Source of the DNA: Ophiura sarsii | Lineage: Eukaryota > Echinodermata > Ophiuroidea > Amphilepidida > Ophiuridae | Length of the DNA: 64,000 nt | Direction: 5' to 3' | Assembly (NCBI GenBank): GCA_035610835.1 | Contig: CM069447.1 | Span: 63,955,060-64,019,059, forward strand | Shown here: piece by piece, positions 11,301 through 26,300 of the stretch | How positions within the stretch are numbered: the stretch's first letter is position 1 | Layout of the letters: every line of letters begins with the position of its first letter | The notes under the pieces: model-generated | What the model saw: only the letters and a program-made list of their open reading frames with translations | Told to the model about the DNA's origin: nothing | The model's database searches: none | Position numbers and translations under genes: made by a program

Positions 11301-14300
11301 TCACAAGGCAATTACATTTGCTGTACATGATCAATGTCATTATAGCTTTTACATTTCTTTTACCAAGACTGTCCTGTGCTCAGTTTTTTACAGGTACATT
11401 ACTACGATTAAATCTGATGACATTTAGACTACACTAATAAGGGCAGACATGTTGTATCATTGAAATAAACAACTAAATGCACAATGACGGCATTGGTGGT
11501 GGCTGCTGTTGCTACATGTACGAGACATTTGAAAGGACAAAATACAAGAACCTCAAAATAAGCGCTATAGATGGGGTGACAGGTGACGTCACACCGGGCA
11601 AAACGTGGCTAGTTGCCATTGTTCTTTGCCCGGCAGTTTGCGCACGCATTCTGTTTTGTTTAGGACCCGTGCTTTTAAAACTCGCGCCAAAGCATTATAA
11701 AGGGCAATACGGCATAGTGGACAGTGCTGTGGTCATATGCTGTTCCCTCAAGCGTGTATCGACAGTCCAGTCCCTTCGACCGTTGCGTTTGTTGATAAAC
11801 ATTGGATGTAAACAACGGTCACCTCATCTATACAAACACGATTTGCACAAAGCATTACAGCAAGCTACTTATATATACATTCATGATAATTTTTAAGAGC
11901 GGGGTTGGGTTGGCGGTGAGGGGGCATCTCCCAGTGTTGGATATTAAAGAGTAATTGAGAGTTGTGCAATGGAGGTCTTCAGACCAGTAATATAGCATCA
12001 TGCAATAACAGACTGAAGAATTCAGGGTATTCCTACCCAGAATTGATATGGTGATTTGTATTAGTGAGGAGCATTGAGAAAAAGCCCAACTTTTGTATAA
12101 CCCTAACATCTTTGGTTCAGAGAAGGAAGCTATCAAGGGAACAAATGGGTCTAATATATTAAAAAATAACTTTGTTCGCCTGTAGATGGGGTCCCTGCGT
12201 CCCTTTTTATGGTCGCTATCTTAAAATATGGGAACTGGAAAAAGAACATGGTGAAAAACTGTGCTGTTACTTGTGGAATTCTAGAAGTATCTAGCATGAA
12301 TTTGCACATTTGTAGACAGCAACAACAGAAATACCATCTGATTGGTCCAATTCAAAGGCAGTGCGTCGAACGATCAGGAGGCAAATCATGCGTCCTTTTG
12401 CGTTACGCGGTGTACAACGTCGCATGAAAATACCGGCACACTGTGGCGTGATGGTGCGTGAATAAGCTCATATATCAGCAGTTTATCAGCGCACACTTTT
12501 GGAACTGTATTTTATTTCAATCTTCACATTTGAGCACCTTCGTAGGGGCTGTGTGTCAGTGTCCGAATTAAGGAAAAAAATATGGTTGCCCGCCGGGCAA
12601 CCTAGCAGAAAATTATGGTTGCCCGGCAGAAATGTTGGTTGCCCGTATTTTATGCGTTTATTTTGTTTAACTTAGTAATCTACACCCAATGCGATTATGC
12701 GCCGCGCTAGAAGTTACAGTTGTGATACTGTACACAATTATGACATTTATTTGAAACATGAATATGTTACTAATAACTAGTAATCACATCACAGTCACTC
12801 AAACTATCATCATCTCGTATTACCAGAGAGCTTATATAATGGGAGAGGAAATTCGAATAGCAAAATTGAAGCCTCCCCATATATGGGCATGTGGGCGTGA
12901 GTACGCGCGATGTAACTCTTGAGATGACGGCGAACACTCATTAGCATACTTTAGACGCGTGATGTAACTCTTGTAACTTATTAGCATACTTAAGATGCGT
13001 GATGTAACTCTTGGAACGTGGGCGCTGTCACGCTAGAGGCTTCAATTTCGGCAACGGGAGTGGCACCGGTCTGGTATAAATTAGATACATGTACTAATAA
13101 GGCCCAAATGAGATCATGGAAGTACAATGATGGATTAATATTTTCCGTATGAAACTTGGATTATATAATTATTATTTAGCTGATTTTGTTTCATTCACAG
13201 ATCTGTAAAATATTTAAATTCATGTGTTAACTTCTAGTAAGATATTTGGTTGCCCGCCGGGCAACTGCAAAAGTAAATGTTGGTTGCCCGGTACTAATTT
13301 TGGTGGTCTCGGGCAACCGGACCACCACTTAACGCGAACGCTGCCGTGTGTAAAATAGGGAAGACATGAAGGATCCAGTGCAGTTGGCTGATGCCAGGTA
13401 TCCTAGTGATGGTGACAGTCACTCCCATGGTAGTCCTGATCAGTGAGTGCTACAAAATCTGCGTCGGGCTACGAATAAACTAACTTTTTAAGCCTATCAT
13501 ACACAGAGTTTTCTTCCTTGATTGCACAATGAGGGACTGACAAGTTGGGGCTACAAGTCTAAAGTTGCTATAGACCATTTCAAATTGAGATCGGAAATCT
13601 TCTGAAAAACAGGTCACGTGGAGTAGGTGCGTTGTGCGTTCTTCGCAACAGTTGATCGCATTCACAGCATTGTCCTAGTTGGTTGTCCGCCTAGTGATTT
13701 ACTATGTTTACATACATGCGTGCACACATGAGAAGTAAAACGTGGAACGAGATTATTTTGTTTTGTTATCAACAAAGGCCTTGACCGGCAAATTCCTAAT
13801 GTATCGGGCAGATGGTAAAAAGTGAAAAGATTACCCCAAATCTCTTTCATCTCACCGTTTTTGTTACTGAAATGCCTCAACATCAACTTTGTGAGGGATA
13901 CACTCTATCACCAACACCAGCGCAATCTACCACACGGGCAGACGGGTGAAAAACATGTTTGTTTTTCTCTGGCACATGGACATGACCTGTGAGCTGAGGT
14001 CATGTAACCGAACGTCAAATCACTCAGCTAATCGGAAGCAATCGGAACTGATCGTATATTTTCGGATTTGAAATGATCTATAGTAATGCTGATGAGCCTG
14101 GTGTTAAAGGGACGAAATTAGGTGACAATTAGATTCAGCATGCAGTACAATCATACGGACGTTAATACCTTTTAGTAGGAAGTATAAGTCGCAACAGAGG
14201 TTTAATCCCAAGTCTGTTAAAGTTGCAACCATTAAGGAAAGCATTCAGAAATCACAAAAAGAAGAATTAAACTCACAAGTCATCTATAACACCTTTAAAA

Positions 14301-17300
14301 TAGCATGTTTATAAATATCATAATTAAATAGATGTCATGAATACTTGTCACATGATGAGATAATTTGACTTTTTGTCTCAACACAAAGCAAAAATAATTG
14401 TTGCTAAAACTTTTATCTGAAGAATTACGGCTCAATCTGACATGAGTGACCTTTGACTCTGGTCATGGACTATAATAGCTGTTGACTAGCGGTAATGGCT
14501 TTGATTTTTGTTTAGTGCTGACTGGTTGGCTCTGATGTGAAAGGCCTCCTTTAAGGGCATATATATTAGGTGATCTTTTCCAGGGGCGCCCTCTATTCAT
14601 GATTTTTTTTTAGAAAGAAGATTTTCTTGCCGATTTACATTTCTGATCATAAATCATAAATATATTCCGAGTTACAGAGAGAAACGATTCCTAATTACTT
14701 CAAAATCATGGTTTAAGGAGTGAAAATTAACTGTCAGGTCTGCACAACTTATTTTTCACTCTGAATTCACTCTAAAACCATGATTTTGAAGTAATTAGGA
14801 ATCATATCTTGCTGTAACTCAGAATATATTTATGATTTATGATCAGAAATGTAAATCTGCAAGAAAATCTACTTCCTAAAAGAAATCATGAATAGAGGGC
14901 ACCCCCTGGAAAAGATCACATAATATGCCTTTAATGCCTCCCTCAAACCAACGAGAATACCTATCCTATATGTTCACCATGTCCAAAGTCCACATCATTC
15001 TTCAGTTTATCCAACATAGGATTCCCGGCATGGACTCGACCAAATTACATGTATGTATTACTCATAGTGTTGAGACCAAAAGTTCTCATCATTTCTACCG
15101 ACAGAGATGAACTTGTATGCTAATACTTGCCATACTCATTTGTTGGTTGGGACAGGTTCATCAAAGTCACACTGAAAACTCAAGGCATGTATAGGACATT
15201 TAATATACATTTCATAGGTTTTTTTGATTGAGGGTAGATTGTTGTGAAAAGTTCATCAAAATTCCTTTTATAATTAACAACACTTCAATGAGCAAAATTG
15301 AGATGGCAAAATATCTCAATATGCAGTGAAAAAATGTTTTTATGCATTGGCTTCCAACCGAGGATGATATTAAATATTATTAAAAGGGCATTGAGCGATA
15401 CGTATGGGAGTGCGCCCTCAATTATCCTGGAAATCAGTTTTTTTGCATCAAAGTAATACTTAGGCATATACTAACCATCTGAAACAGTTTACCAACATTC
15501 GCTGTTTATCATATAAAATTTCATGATTTTCATAGTTTCTATCTGATCATATCTAAACTAGGTGCTGACTTTGGAAGTTATGCTATCGGTTTACTTGCGG
15601 ACTTTCGAGGCAAAATCTCAACCCAGAAGTGCCGTTATTTGCTTATTTGGCATGAAGGCGATATCGGAATTGTATGACATTTTGGATTTGGGCTATGTTG
15701 ATGATTATCTTTACGTTATTTGCTCATTTAGTATATCGATACATCTTTCAATGCCCCTTTAAGCACTACAGAAACTTTCATGGTACAGGAAGTTTGTGTA
15801 CACTTCCCCCAGTATGATACTTAGACCACATAATAACTCCCTGTATCACTCCTTCGCTTCACCAAATTAATGAATAAAATATAGTTTATAAATGTTTTGC
15901 TATATGGTGGGCTCATATTGTATAGGCTGTACCACGTTTGGAGTCCAAATCTATATAGGCCTACTATTGTCCCATAGTATATATAGTGCATATCGGCGAA
16001 AAATCAGCCGAAAACCACTATCAAATTGCCTGTTGAAATCCAATTCCACACTCAATAAGGATAACTTTGATGCTAATACTTACAATTTGACTACCGGCAT
16101 AATAACATATTTGGTGTCGAACCCAAACGTAGCTAGCACAAAGAATCCCTGTCCATAGTTGAAAACAATATCAATGAATTCTAGCTCTAATGATATCCCA
16201 GACTCTGCTTGGCTGGTGAAAAGCTTCCATAGACACACAAATAAACCCTGCAGATAACACAATGAAGAAAGATAAATAGTAATGAGCCTTGTACAATATG
16301 CATACTTTTTATATGTGATGCAGCACATCAGATGGGGGAACAAATTTGCAGGTGATGAAGTCAATTTTGAGTTCATTTGTGTGCTATGCTCACTATCAGA
16401 GCATTCTCTAAGCTTTAAAATGAAACCAAATTTATCAAAATTGATCAAGGCATTCAGATTACGAGTCAAAATGACTCTTAAAATATAAATTCTTATTTTT
16501 TTCTTTATTTTTTCTGTCCGTTTTCATCTACGAGGGTCATTAAATAAGTTCTACCTCCTCACTCATAATATAGCTAATATGAATGCCAGCCTCATGGAAT
16601 TTGTTATGAATATAGCTCTGAATCATAGCTACAAATCTATAGAATATCATAATTGATATCTGTTTCACTTTTATTATGATACGGTCAAAGCCAGAAAGGG
16701 ATTTTGGACAACAGAAACGGAAAATTACCTAAAAATTAAATGGGGTTTTTCTGTATTTTTATGGTTAGATATAAGAGCACGATCTAAATTCTGAAAATGG
16801 AAAAACAATAAATGATATCTGAATGTATTACAGTATTATTATGTATTGATAAGATTATAAGCAATATAAACTCTTGTAGGCTTGTAAAAAGTGTAATATT
16901 ATCTTGAATGTATTACTATGCATTTAGCATACTGAAATACTGCTAATCAGTCAAATTGTTGATTGTTACAAGTCAAGCCACAGTGATGCCTTGTATGTTA
17001 AATCTTTAACATGATAGTCATTTTATGGTTTTTCTTTTGTACAGCCTTCAGTAGTCAATCAGGTAGTCAATGGTAGAAAACGATCTCTTCAAGAGATATT
17101 TGTAATCCCTCCATTTAGTCCTGTATATTGAAGATCTCTTAGTTCTTTTGAAAATCAAATATGACTTTTGTGGGCTCTTAATAGGGGAGGGGTTGTCCTG
17201 ATCTGGTTCTGGCTAGTCAGAGGACATATTGTTTCCTACAAAATCAGTCACCTTTATTGTTTATAGTCTGTTAAAGAGATGTCAGACATTTCGAACGGTT

Positions 17301-20300
17301 ATCATATTGACCGATAGGTATGTTTTGTCTCTTACGTTTTGCCAACTGAATAGCACTTGGGCGAAATTTTGTTGTTTTTCATCAATTTCCGTCAAACTAA
17401 ATGAAAGTTTGGTTTTCACTGCATTTCCAAAAAAACTACAACAATTACTCAGATCAATTTAGAATACATTAGTAGCTGAGGTTTCAAGCTACAATTGTGT
17501 AATATTCTATAAGACTGGCTTATATAATAACAAAGTTATGAGGTATATATCTTGAAAAACACACAGCCGCAAAGTCCCACTTTTGTAGTCTTCTCCGTAT
17601 ACCTTTTCCCTTTTCCTTGTGACTTAATGAACAACACTCTCTGGCCTGCGACACTGTGGTGTATGTACCGATAGAGGGCTCACTCACTGTGACTGCTCCC
17701 CAGTCCCCATTCTCTGATCTCAAAATTCAATTTTGCTTTAAGTGTGTTCTCCTTAACTAAAAAGATCTATTTATCATGGCTTTTTTTTCTCATAAAAAAA
17801 TGTTGTTAAAAATGTTCACATATAAACCCTTCAAGGTACTTACAATAATCATTGACATCAGCAATAACAGCAGCAAGACAAAATGTCTTCCCACTTGATG
17901 ACAATCTGCAACATCACAATCATCCTCCGCAGATATCTTGAGATGTTCTAGATGTCTCACCCACAGCCTCCTGCGACAGGTGTCTCGCTGTATAGTATCG
18001 CAGCGATTACTACGACAGAGTTGTGATTGTATGGACGGGGAACCCATTGTGATGTCTTCAATGTCTTGTATGGCGGGACAGGTTGTAGATGGGTGATGAG
18101 AGGTACTGTGGTTTGAGGAAGAATCTGAAAAAACATAATAGAAACACTTCTTTGTATGATAGCACATCTACTTTTGATAAAAGGGAGTTGTGATTATATG
18201 GATGAAGAACCCATGGTGAAGTCTTCAATATCCTGCAACTTTGCACATGAGTTGAATAAATTCACTTATTCCATTTGAATTCAGAATAAAGCAAAATATG
18301 CAGAACAAAATTATGCACTGAGTTATTTGCTTTGATGAATCCATACCCTTTCGGGCCTTTATTTATTGGATCATTTTTAAGTGTCTCGATACTTTTTGTG
18401 ATGAGTATATATAGTACTGTCTCAAAATATGGGTATCGGCCTAAAATTGGCCTAAAAATTAAATCAGCTGAAAACCAATCGAATAGTCTGTTGACATCCA
18501 AAACGATACCCAGTATAATAAGAATTTACGATACAAATACAATTATTTCAGCATAATTCTGGAATACATCCTATAATAGTATAATACACTGTATTCCGTA
18601 ATTGTGAAGGGTACAATGCAAAGGGCGTTACATAATTATTCCAGAAAGTCTGGGTTCTTACTAGCCTTTCATCAAGGCTTTGTGGCGGTAAAACAGTGTG
18701 AGCGACCTCTATAAAATTTGTGGAATACAAAGCCTTTCAGCAAATATTCTCTGTGTTATGTTTCGTATTGTTGTATCAGACGATTTTAGCCGGAAAAATT
18801 GCGCTTGCTGATTGGTTGATAATGATGTCATGCTATATCGGTACCAAGTGCTACCTTTATATGTGGTCGTCAATAGAATTAGGTGGAGCTGTCGTGTGTT
18901 ACGATGAATACAGTGTTTGATTGACACATACTGCTTACACGGTAGAATATATTACAGGGTTCCTGCACCTTCCAGACAATTAAATTCCATAACTTTCCAT
19001 GACCAAATTATGAAAAATCCATGACCTTTTTCAGACAACAGGTTGTGTATCACACTGTGTTGTACTATGGTTATTTCGTCTATTCCGCGTGCCGTGTGAT
19101 ACGACCTTTTACTCTCATTTTCCAGTCGTTTAATTTTTAACCAGACGGCTATCGTCATTTTGATTTATTTTTTTTCCCTCCGGAAAATAAAATTCCATGA
19201 CTTTTCCATGACTTTGGCCATTTTCATCAAATTCCAAGACTTTTCCAGGCCTGGAATTTAGAAATTAAATTCCATGACTTTTCCAGGTTTTCCATGACCG
19301 CAGGAACCCTGTATATAGCTATTTGCGCAAAGACGACCTCGAGAGGCGTATTTGACAAAGACTTGGTTCTTACCTCCATTGCCCTCCTCATTGCCATCCT
19401 CTAATCCATCTCCGTCACGTAACAGTTTTTCTGATTCTTCCCTATCCTGACCAGGGATCCCTTGGTAACTGCCCCTTTGATACCGATCATATTTGAATAG
19501 CACTATGAGTGAGACTATTACTATGACTGCATTGATAGTCAGGGAAAGTGATGCTGCAATCAACTTAAAAACAAACGAAATGAAAATATGTTAAGTACTC
19601 GCAATAACATGCTGGATTACATCATGTGGATAAGGCGGCCAAAAAAAACCACCATTGAATGTTAAAAACTACTGACCTGATGATTGACCCATTTTGTTTG
19701 TTTTAAAAATTGAACTTTTTAAAATTATTTTGAAATTTTTGGAAATTTTTAAAAAGTTCAAAAAATGTTGAAATTCACCAAAATATTCAAGAAAATGTTG
19801 ACATCCCCCCAAAAAAAACCTGCCACACCCATTTTTGAGCAAAAGAAGTGATATATTATTCTATGCAATCTTTTGAAATACACCATTTTACCCCTAACAT
19901 GCTTTGACAAATCGTATGATCCATTAATTTAAATTTGCCATTGATTCCCATCTCTTTTAAGATGCAAATCAACCCAAAGGTCGGTATGCACAGAACAAGT
20001 TACACCTAACTTAGACCCATTCTAAATGATGAATAGTCCTTCTGGAAGGACCATTTTATTCTATTATAATATCCATTGTATGCTCCAAAATAAAGTCCAA
20101 TAATTGTCATTGCTGAGCACACATACACTAAGGCAATATGATATCCCACATAGGCCAATATGATATCTCATATTACACATTTACTCATTTTTTTCTCATA
20201 AGATGTGGTTAATTAAAGTATCGTTCACTTTAAAAATACCCATTCAATTTTAATGTATGAGGTGTCAAATTACAAGCAAGAAATTTGCTATTTTATTACA

Positions 20301-23300
20301 TATCTCAGATTTACTGATTATCAATTTTGAATTAACTTTAAAACACCTGGAACATTTTGCTTGAGGTGCAGGTTCTTACCTCTATATTCCCATACAAATA
20401 CAGGACATGATCTCTATTCAAATCGTATGGATGGGCTGCTATCATCAGACCTACACCTAAAAATGTTGTCCTGTATTAACAAGAAAATAGACAAATGTAT
20501 GTTTGTTATTGTTAAAACCTGAATGACCTACTTTTTTGTTCATATAATTTTTAGAGAATAAAGGTATTGTTTTTAGACCGTACCCGTGTTATATTGTCTG
20601 ACATAAATACGGACGATAGTATAATTTTAAGTAGAACAACTCCGCCTGCGGCGTCGTTGTTCTACTCAAAAAATACTACTACCGAACGCATTTATGTCAG
20701 ACAATATAACATGGGTACGCTCTAAAAACAATACCTTGATTCTCATTCTTAAACAATCATACTTTAGACATTTATCAAGTTTTATCAAGTCCTAAATCTA
20801 GAGATGAATGAGGTCCAACTACCTCCTTTACCAAGCCACTGGGTGCCCTGTTTCATGGCATCGAATATCCAGGTTATCGTTTTTGACATGCTAAAATCCC
20901 AATCTGTGCAAAATAGTTTTATTGAAGCACATTATAAATATATGGACATCACATTGTTTCTCATTGGGGGGGATACAGATTACTCATTCGTATTGCTCAT
21001 GGGTGCCACACGGGTGGGTGTCACACGGGTGGGTGTCACACGGGTGGGTGTCACACGGGTGGGTGTCACACGGGTGGGTGTCACACGGGTGGGTGTCACA
21101 CGGGTGGGTGTCACACGGGTGGGTGTCACACGGGTGGGTGTCACACGGGTGGGTGTCACACGGGTGGGTGTCACACGGGTGGGTGTCACACGGGTGGGTG
21201 TCACACGGGTGGGTGCCACAGGGGTGTCACATGGGCAACACACTGGCAGTACTCTAATTACTTACCCCCATCCATACATATAGAACCAGAATCTGTAGCG
21301 GAGTACAAAGCATGTGCTACGACATCTCACAAGGCACAACCCCAGTGCTAACATAGCTGTCCAATTTCTAGCCGCTATTACTCCGGATAAGTACAGTACA
21401 AATTGTATGATTTGCTGCCAGTAGGCTGGTGTAGTCACCATTGTGCATAACATAGCCCCGAACACAGCCATCAGTTGGGCCAGGACCAGTTGAACAGTGA
21501 ACTCATGGGGGAGACGTCTCCCGCGACGACCGAGCACGAAGATTAGGAGAATCCACAGCTATGAAATGTAAGAGCAAGAGCAACGTTAGTGTAAGAAAGA
21601 AAGAAAGGATATTTTTAATTTTATATATATCGATTAGCTGTAAGAGTAATACAAGTACTTCAAACTCATGGAGGAGACATCTACAGTCCTCAAAATAAAA
21701 AATGACCAGGTTATAAATATGCTCTAAATGCAAAAACTATAGCTCCTAATATTAAATTATAAAGTTGTATGGCAATTTCTTGTCTTTAATTTGAGATATC
21801 ACATGTGAAGATTGAATTAATATTAACTCAGTTATGTGCCCAAAACCAAAACAAAGTCCGTTTTTCATTTTAACATTTTGTTCGTCTACACACAGCCTCG
21901 GACTAGCAACAGGCAGATTATTGATTAAATAGTAGCGACAACTCACGGGTCAATAGTAAGATGAGGATTGGGGATGCTTCAATTGATCAATGCAGCCCAT
22001 ACACATAAGTACCTGCTACACTGTCATGGGTGTTCAAACCCAAGTGTGAAAATGTAAACTGCACTTTGTTCTATCCTTTTAAGTGTAGCGTTCTTAATTA
22101 TTAACCGATCTTCGTGAACAATGTCTCAAATTAAAGAGAAGATATTTCTTTACAACTTCATTTGTTAATGTTTTACATAGGAGCCCTAGTTTTTTGTATA
22201 TTTATTACCTGGTCAGTTACTTATTTTGAGGACTGTATATGACAACAAGTATAAGAATGTACCACTGCCTAATCACTTTTGCACCCGCTATTTAGCTCAT
22301 GGGACAGAGAGTTCATACACAAAAACTGAGGAAGACTACTAAAAACGCTGATTCAATGGCGTAAAATAGGGGTAAACACCAAAGAATATGGGCTGAAAAG
22401 AAAAGAAAATGCTAAAATGTTGGCATTTACAAAAAAATAAAAACCACTGGAATCAGCTGGATAGAATCAGCTGGATAGAGGAACTCTCACACCCGTGTTA
22501 GCTATTGGTCAGTCATACAATCTCCAATACTCAGATTAGGCAGGCCAGCCCAGAGGTCATGACCTAAAGCACATGGCCTTGCTTCATAGTCAACAATGAC
22601 AGCAGACTAGCTACCAGCCCAAGAAACATACATTTTATGGCCTCAGGGTGTCTGGTCTGTAATACAAAAGGTGTGAAGACAGTGGAACATAATAAAGGGT
22701 TCAACAAAGTATACCACTTTGTTTATGTCATTTTGAGTAATTTTTAATTTGTTGTTGACCAAACAGGCTAGATAGGCATTTTGGTTAATCTGTCCATGTT
22801 CTACCAATCCATAACATTCCTTTACATTCAAATCCTTCACCCAAGCATCAGTTTACATTTGAATTAGCCGTACGGGATAAATATGGCATATGTGTGTGTT
22901 AACAATTGGCCCTTTCATCTCGTGCTGTGTATTGGAAATGCGACTTTTGAAAATGGAATATTTTCCTTTAAATGGTTTATCTTTGTTGTTAGGGGGCAAA
23001 TGTGGTATCAAATTATGCCTAAAAGATTCATCTAAATGCCTATCTAGCCTGTTTGGACAAAAACAAATTGAAAGTTACTCAAAATGACATAAACAAAGTA
23101 GTATACTTTCTTTTGTTGAACCCTTTATAATGCACAATGTGATGCAGTACATCATAAGAGGGTACTTTGCAGGTGAATTCAATTATAAGTTTACCATGTG
23201 TGCTCTCAGAGCATTTTCTAAACTTCAAAATTACACCAAATTTATCAAAATTTATCAAGGCATTCAGATTAAAAATGACTCCTAAATTGTTATTATTTTC

Positions 23301-26300
23301 TTTATTTTATTCTGTCCGTTCATCTATATCTTGAAAAAAACACAGACGCAAAGTCTCCTCTTTTCATGTGCTGCATCATATTCATGGACTCTGCACAGTG
23401 ACATCAGAGCATATTCTTTAGAGGGATGTAAGACTAGATGTGACATACATTAGGCTATATGAAAAAAATCTTGTCTCAAAGCTCTTCAGTTTTTCAAAAG
23501 ATAATGTGGAATGCAGGTTTTTTTTAATTTTTAATATAAAATATTGAAATCCTTGTAAAAGTGACTTTTTGTATTTAAAATGATGTGATCAATGAAAATC
23601 TGAAAAATCTGTGAAATTTTTGGATTTTTTTTGGATTTTTTTAGGGTTTTTTTAATTTTTTAAATAAAAGATTAAAAAAAAATAAGATTTTTGTTTTTCT
23701 AATGTGCATCAATAAACTAACGTGCGGGAGCTTTGAGACAAATGATTTTTTTAAATTTAGCCTTACATCAATGGCACTTTTTAAGCCTTACTCTATTTGT
23801 CTTACTCTTGGCAGTGACATTACTTTACAGGCAAAGCATTTACACACATGTATCTTCCATCTTTCTGTGCTCGTGTGTATCTTCCGTCTTTCTGTGCTCA
23901 TGTGTACACGGCAGTGCCTCGAGTCGATGCGCATGTTTATGTGCTGCAATACGTAGAATACTCAGTTAGGTCACCGTCTCTTGATAGATAAATGGACTAA
24001 AGTGTACTGATAATACTCACACATGACGCCATCCCAACACAGCTTATATCAAAAGTTGTCTTATCCAATACTCTCTGATAATCTGCAGTTGTTGCTATGG
24101 GTAATAATACTAGAGTTGCTGTAACAAACATGAATGGCGCTGATATAAATGTGCAGAGAACCAGCGAGGTAGCTATCTGCAATACAAAAACAGCATACAA
24201 ATTATGATGAAAATGTCTGTACAACTAATAAACCAACAAGTTACCACATATGTGACCAGTCGCATCAAAAAGGACATGTTGTCGGCAAACACAGTTTTGA
24301 GATAGAGGCCAATACATTTAGTGAAATGTTAAAAAAAACAATAGAAAAAACATGCTTCTTCGAAATCATATCTTGTGATTACAAAGTCTGATTACCTTTA
24401 ACATGGTATAATTTCAAAGCATATAATGTGCTCTTTCAAGTCATACCAATAACTCAGATTTGAACCGGGCCTCTAACATGTCCATTTTGATGTGACGGGT
24501 CACATATGTGACCAGTCGCGTCAAAAAGGACATGTTGTCCGCAAACACAGTTTTGAGATAGAGGCCAATATATTTGATGAAATATAAAGAAAAAAATAGG
24601 GAAAGAAATGCTTCTTCAAATCATATCTTGTGATTACAAAGTCTGATTACCTTCAACATGGCGTCATTTCAAAGCTTAAAAAGTGCTCTTTCAAATCATA
24701 CCAATAACTCAGATTTGACTCGGGCCTCCAACGTGTCCATTTTGATGTGGCGGGTCACATATAGTGTACGCTCTGCTTTTCACATTATAATATTATATAG
24801 CTGGGTTTTGTAATACAGACTACTTTTGTACTCACTGTCGTACATGTGTTCACACATTGTGCATATTCTCAAACAATCCTGCTAAGAAGTTAGTTTCACA
24901 CAGACTATTGAACCAATTGTTGTTTTTTCACACATAGTGCAGTTTTTGTCAAACAACCTTTGTCATGATTTCCCATCTTGTGTTTTATATACATGTACTG
25001 TAAGTAAGATGTGTTGTACTCATCAGTAAAATTTTGCCACCTTAGGAGTGCACATGCACGAAACAGCCTGTCAAGGCCATATGGAATAATTCAAATTACT
25101 TTTGTAATCTATTTTTGCTCTATACATTGTTATTGAGCACTCTGATCCAAGTGATCTACTCCTGTTGTATTTAATATCATCAACGTTTATGGGATTTGGA
25201 CATAATTTGTCTTTTAAACATTCCTTGTTTGTTTAAGCAACACTGATTTGTTGGCAAAACACTAAGTTTACTACAGTCGCTGATCCCGCCCCTCCCTCTA
25301 CCCCATCCACCGCTGGTCAGGCTACACAACTGTATCACATACAAAAGGTGACTTAAGGGTATCACACAGGTACACAATATACACCATGATATTGCAATTT
25401 TAACTAGGGTGGGGCCCGTATCACAAATACTTACCATTACAACCGATAATTGATAGTAAAATTAAATACACTTGGTGCAGTAGGTATGGTCCCATACAGG
25501 AAACATAGAGTGCTATTGGATTCTGTTATGTATAACCAAACTCCATAGCAATACTTACTATTCCAGCTGATTCTTGGTAATACGTAGCAAACATAAAGAC
25601 ACTTGGTGCAGTAGGTATGGTCCCATACAGGAAACCTAGTGTGCTATAGGATTCTATTCTGTAAACCAAACTCCATAGCAATACTTACTATTCCAGCTGA
25701 TTCTTGATAATACGTAGCAAACATAAAGACACTTGGTGCAGTAGGTATGGTCCCATACAGGAAACCTAGTGTGCTATAGGATTCTGTTCTGTAAACCAAA
25801 CTCCATAGCAATATTTGTACTTACTATTCCAGCTGATTCTTGATAATACGCAGCAAACATAAAGACACTTGGTGCGGTAGGTATGTTCCCATACAGGAAT
25901 CCTAGTGTGCTATAGGATTCTATTCTGTAAACCAAACTCCATAGCAATACTTACTATTCCAGCTGATTCTTGATAATACGTAGCAAACATAAAGACACTT
26001 GGTGCAGTAGGTATGGTCCCATACAGGAAACCTAGTGTGCTATAGGATTCTGTTCTGTAAACCAAACTCCATAGCAATATTTGTACTTACTATTCCAGCT
26101 GATTCTTGATAATACGTAGCAAACATAAAGACACTTGGTGCAGTAGGTATGGTTCCATACAGGAATCCTAGTGTGCTATAGGATTCTGTTCTGTAAACCA
26201 AACTCCATAGCAATACTTACTATTCCAGCTGATTCTTGGTAATACGTAGCAAACATAAAGACACTTGGTGCAGTAGGTATGGTCCCATACAGGAAACCTA

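Noticed and set aside
10762..11330. Repeat proteins of 156 and 170 residues
   Set aside because: Products of a 45-bp minisatellite open on both strands inside a GPR155 intron.
17229..17462. 77-codon plus-strand ORF in a GPR155 intron
   Set aside because: No recognisable motif, no splice partners, and AT-rich sequence gives frames of this size by chance.
20804..21283. 159-residue VGVTRVGVTR-type repeat protein
   Set aside because: Produced by a 15-bp minisatellite; overlaps the end of GPR155 exon 5 on the other strand.
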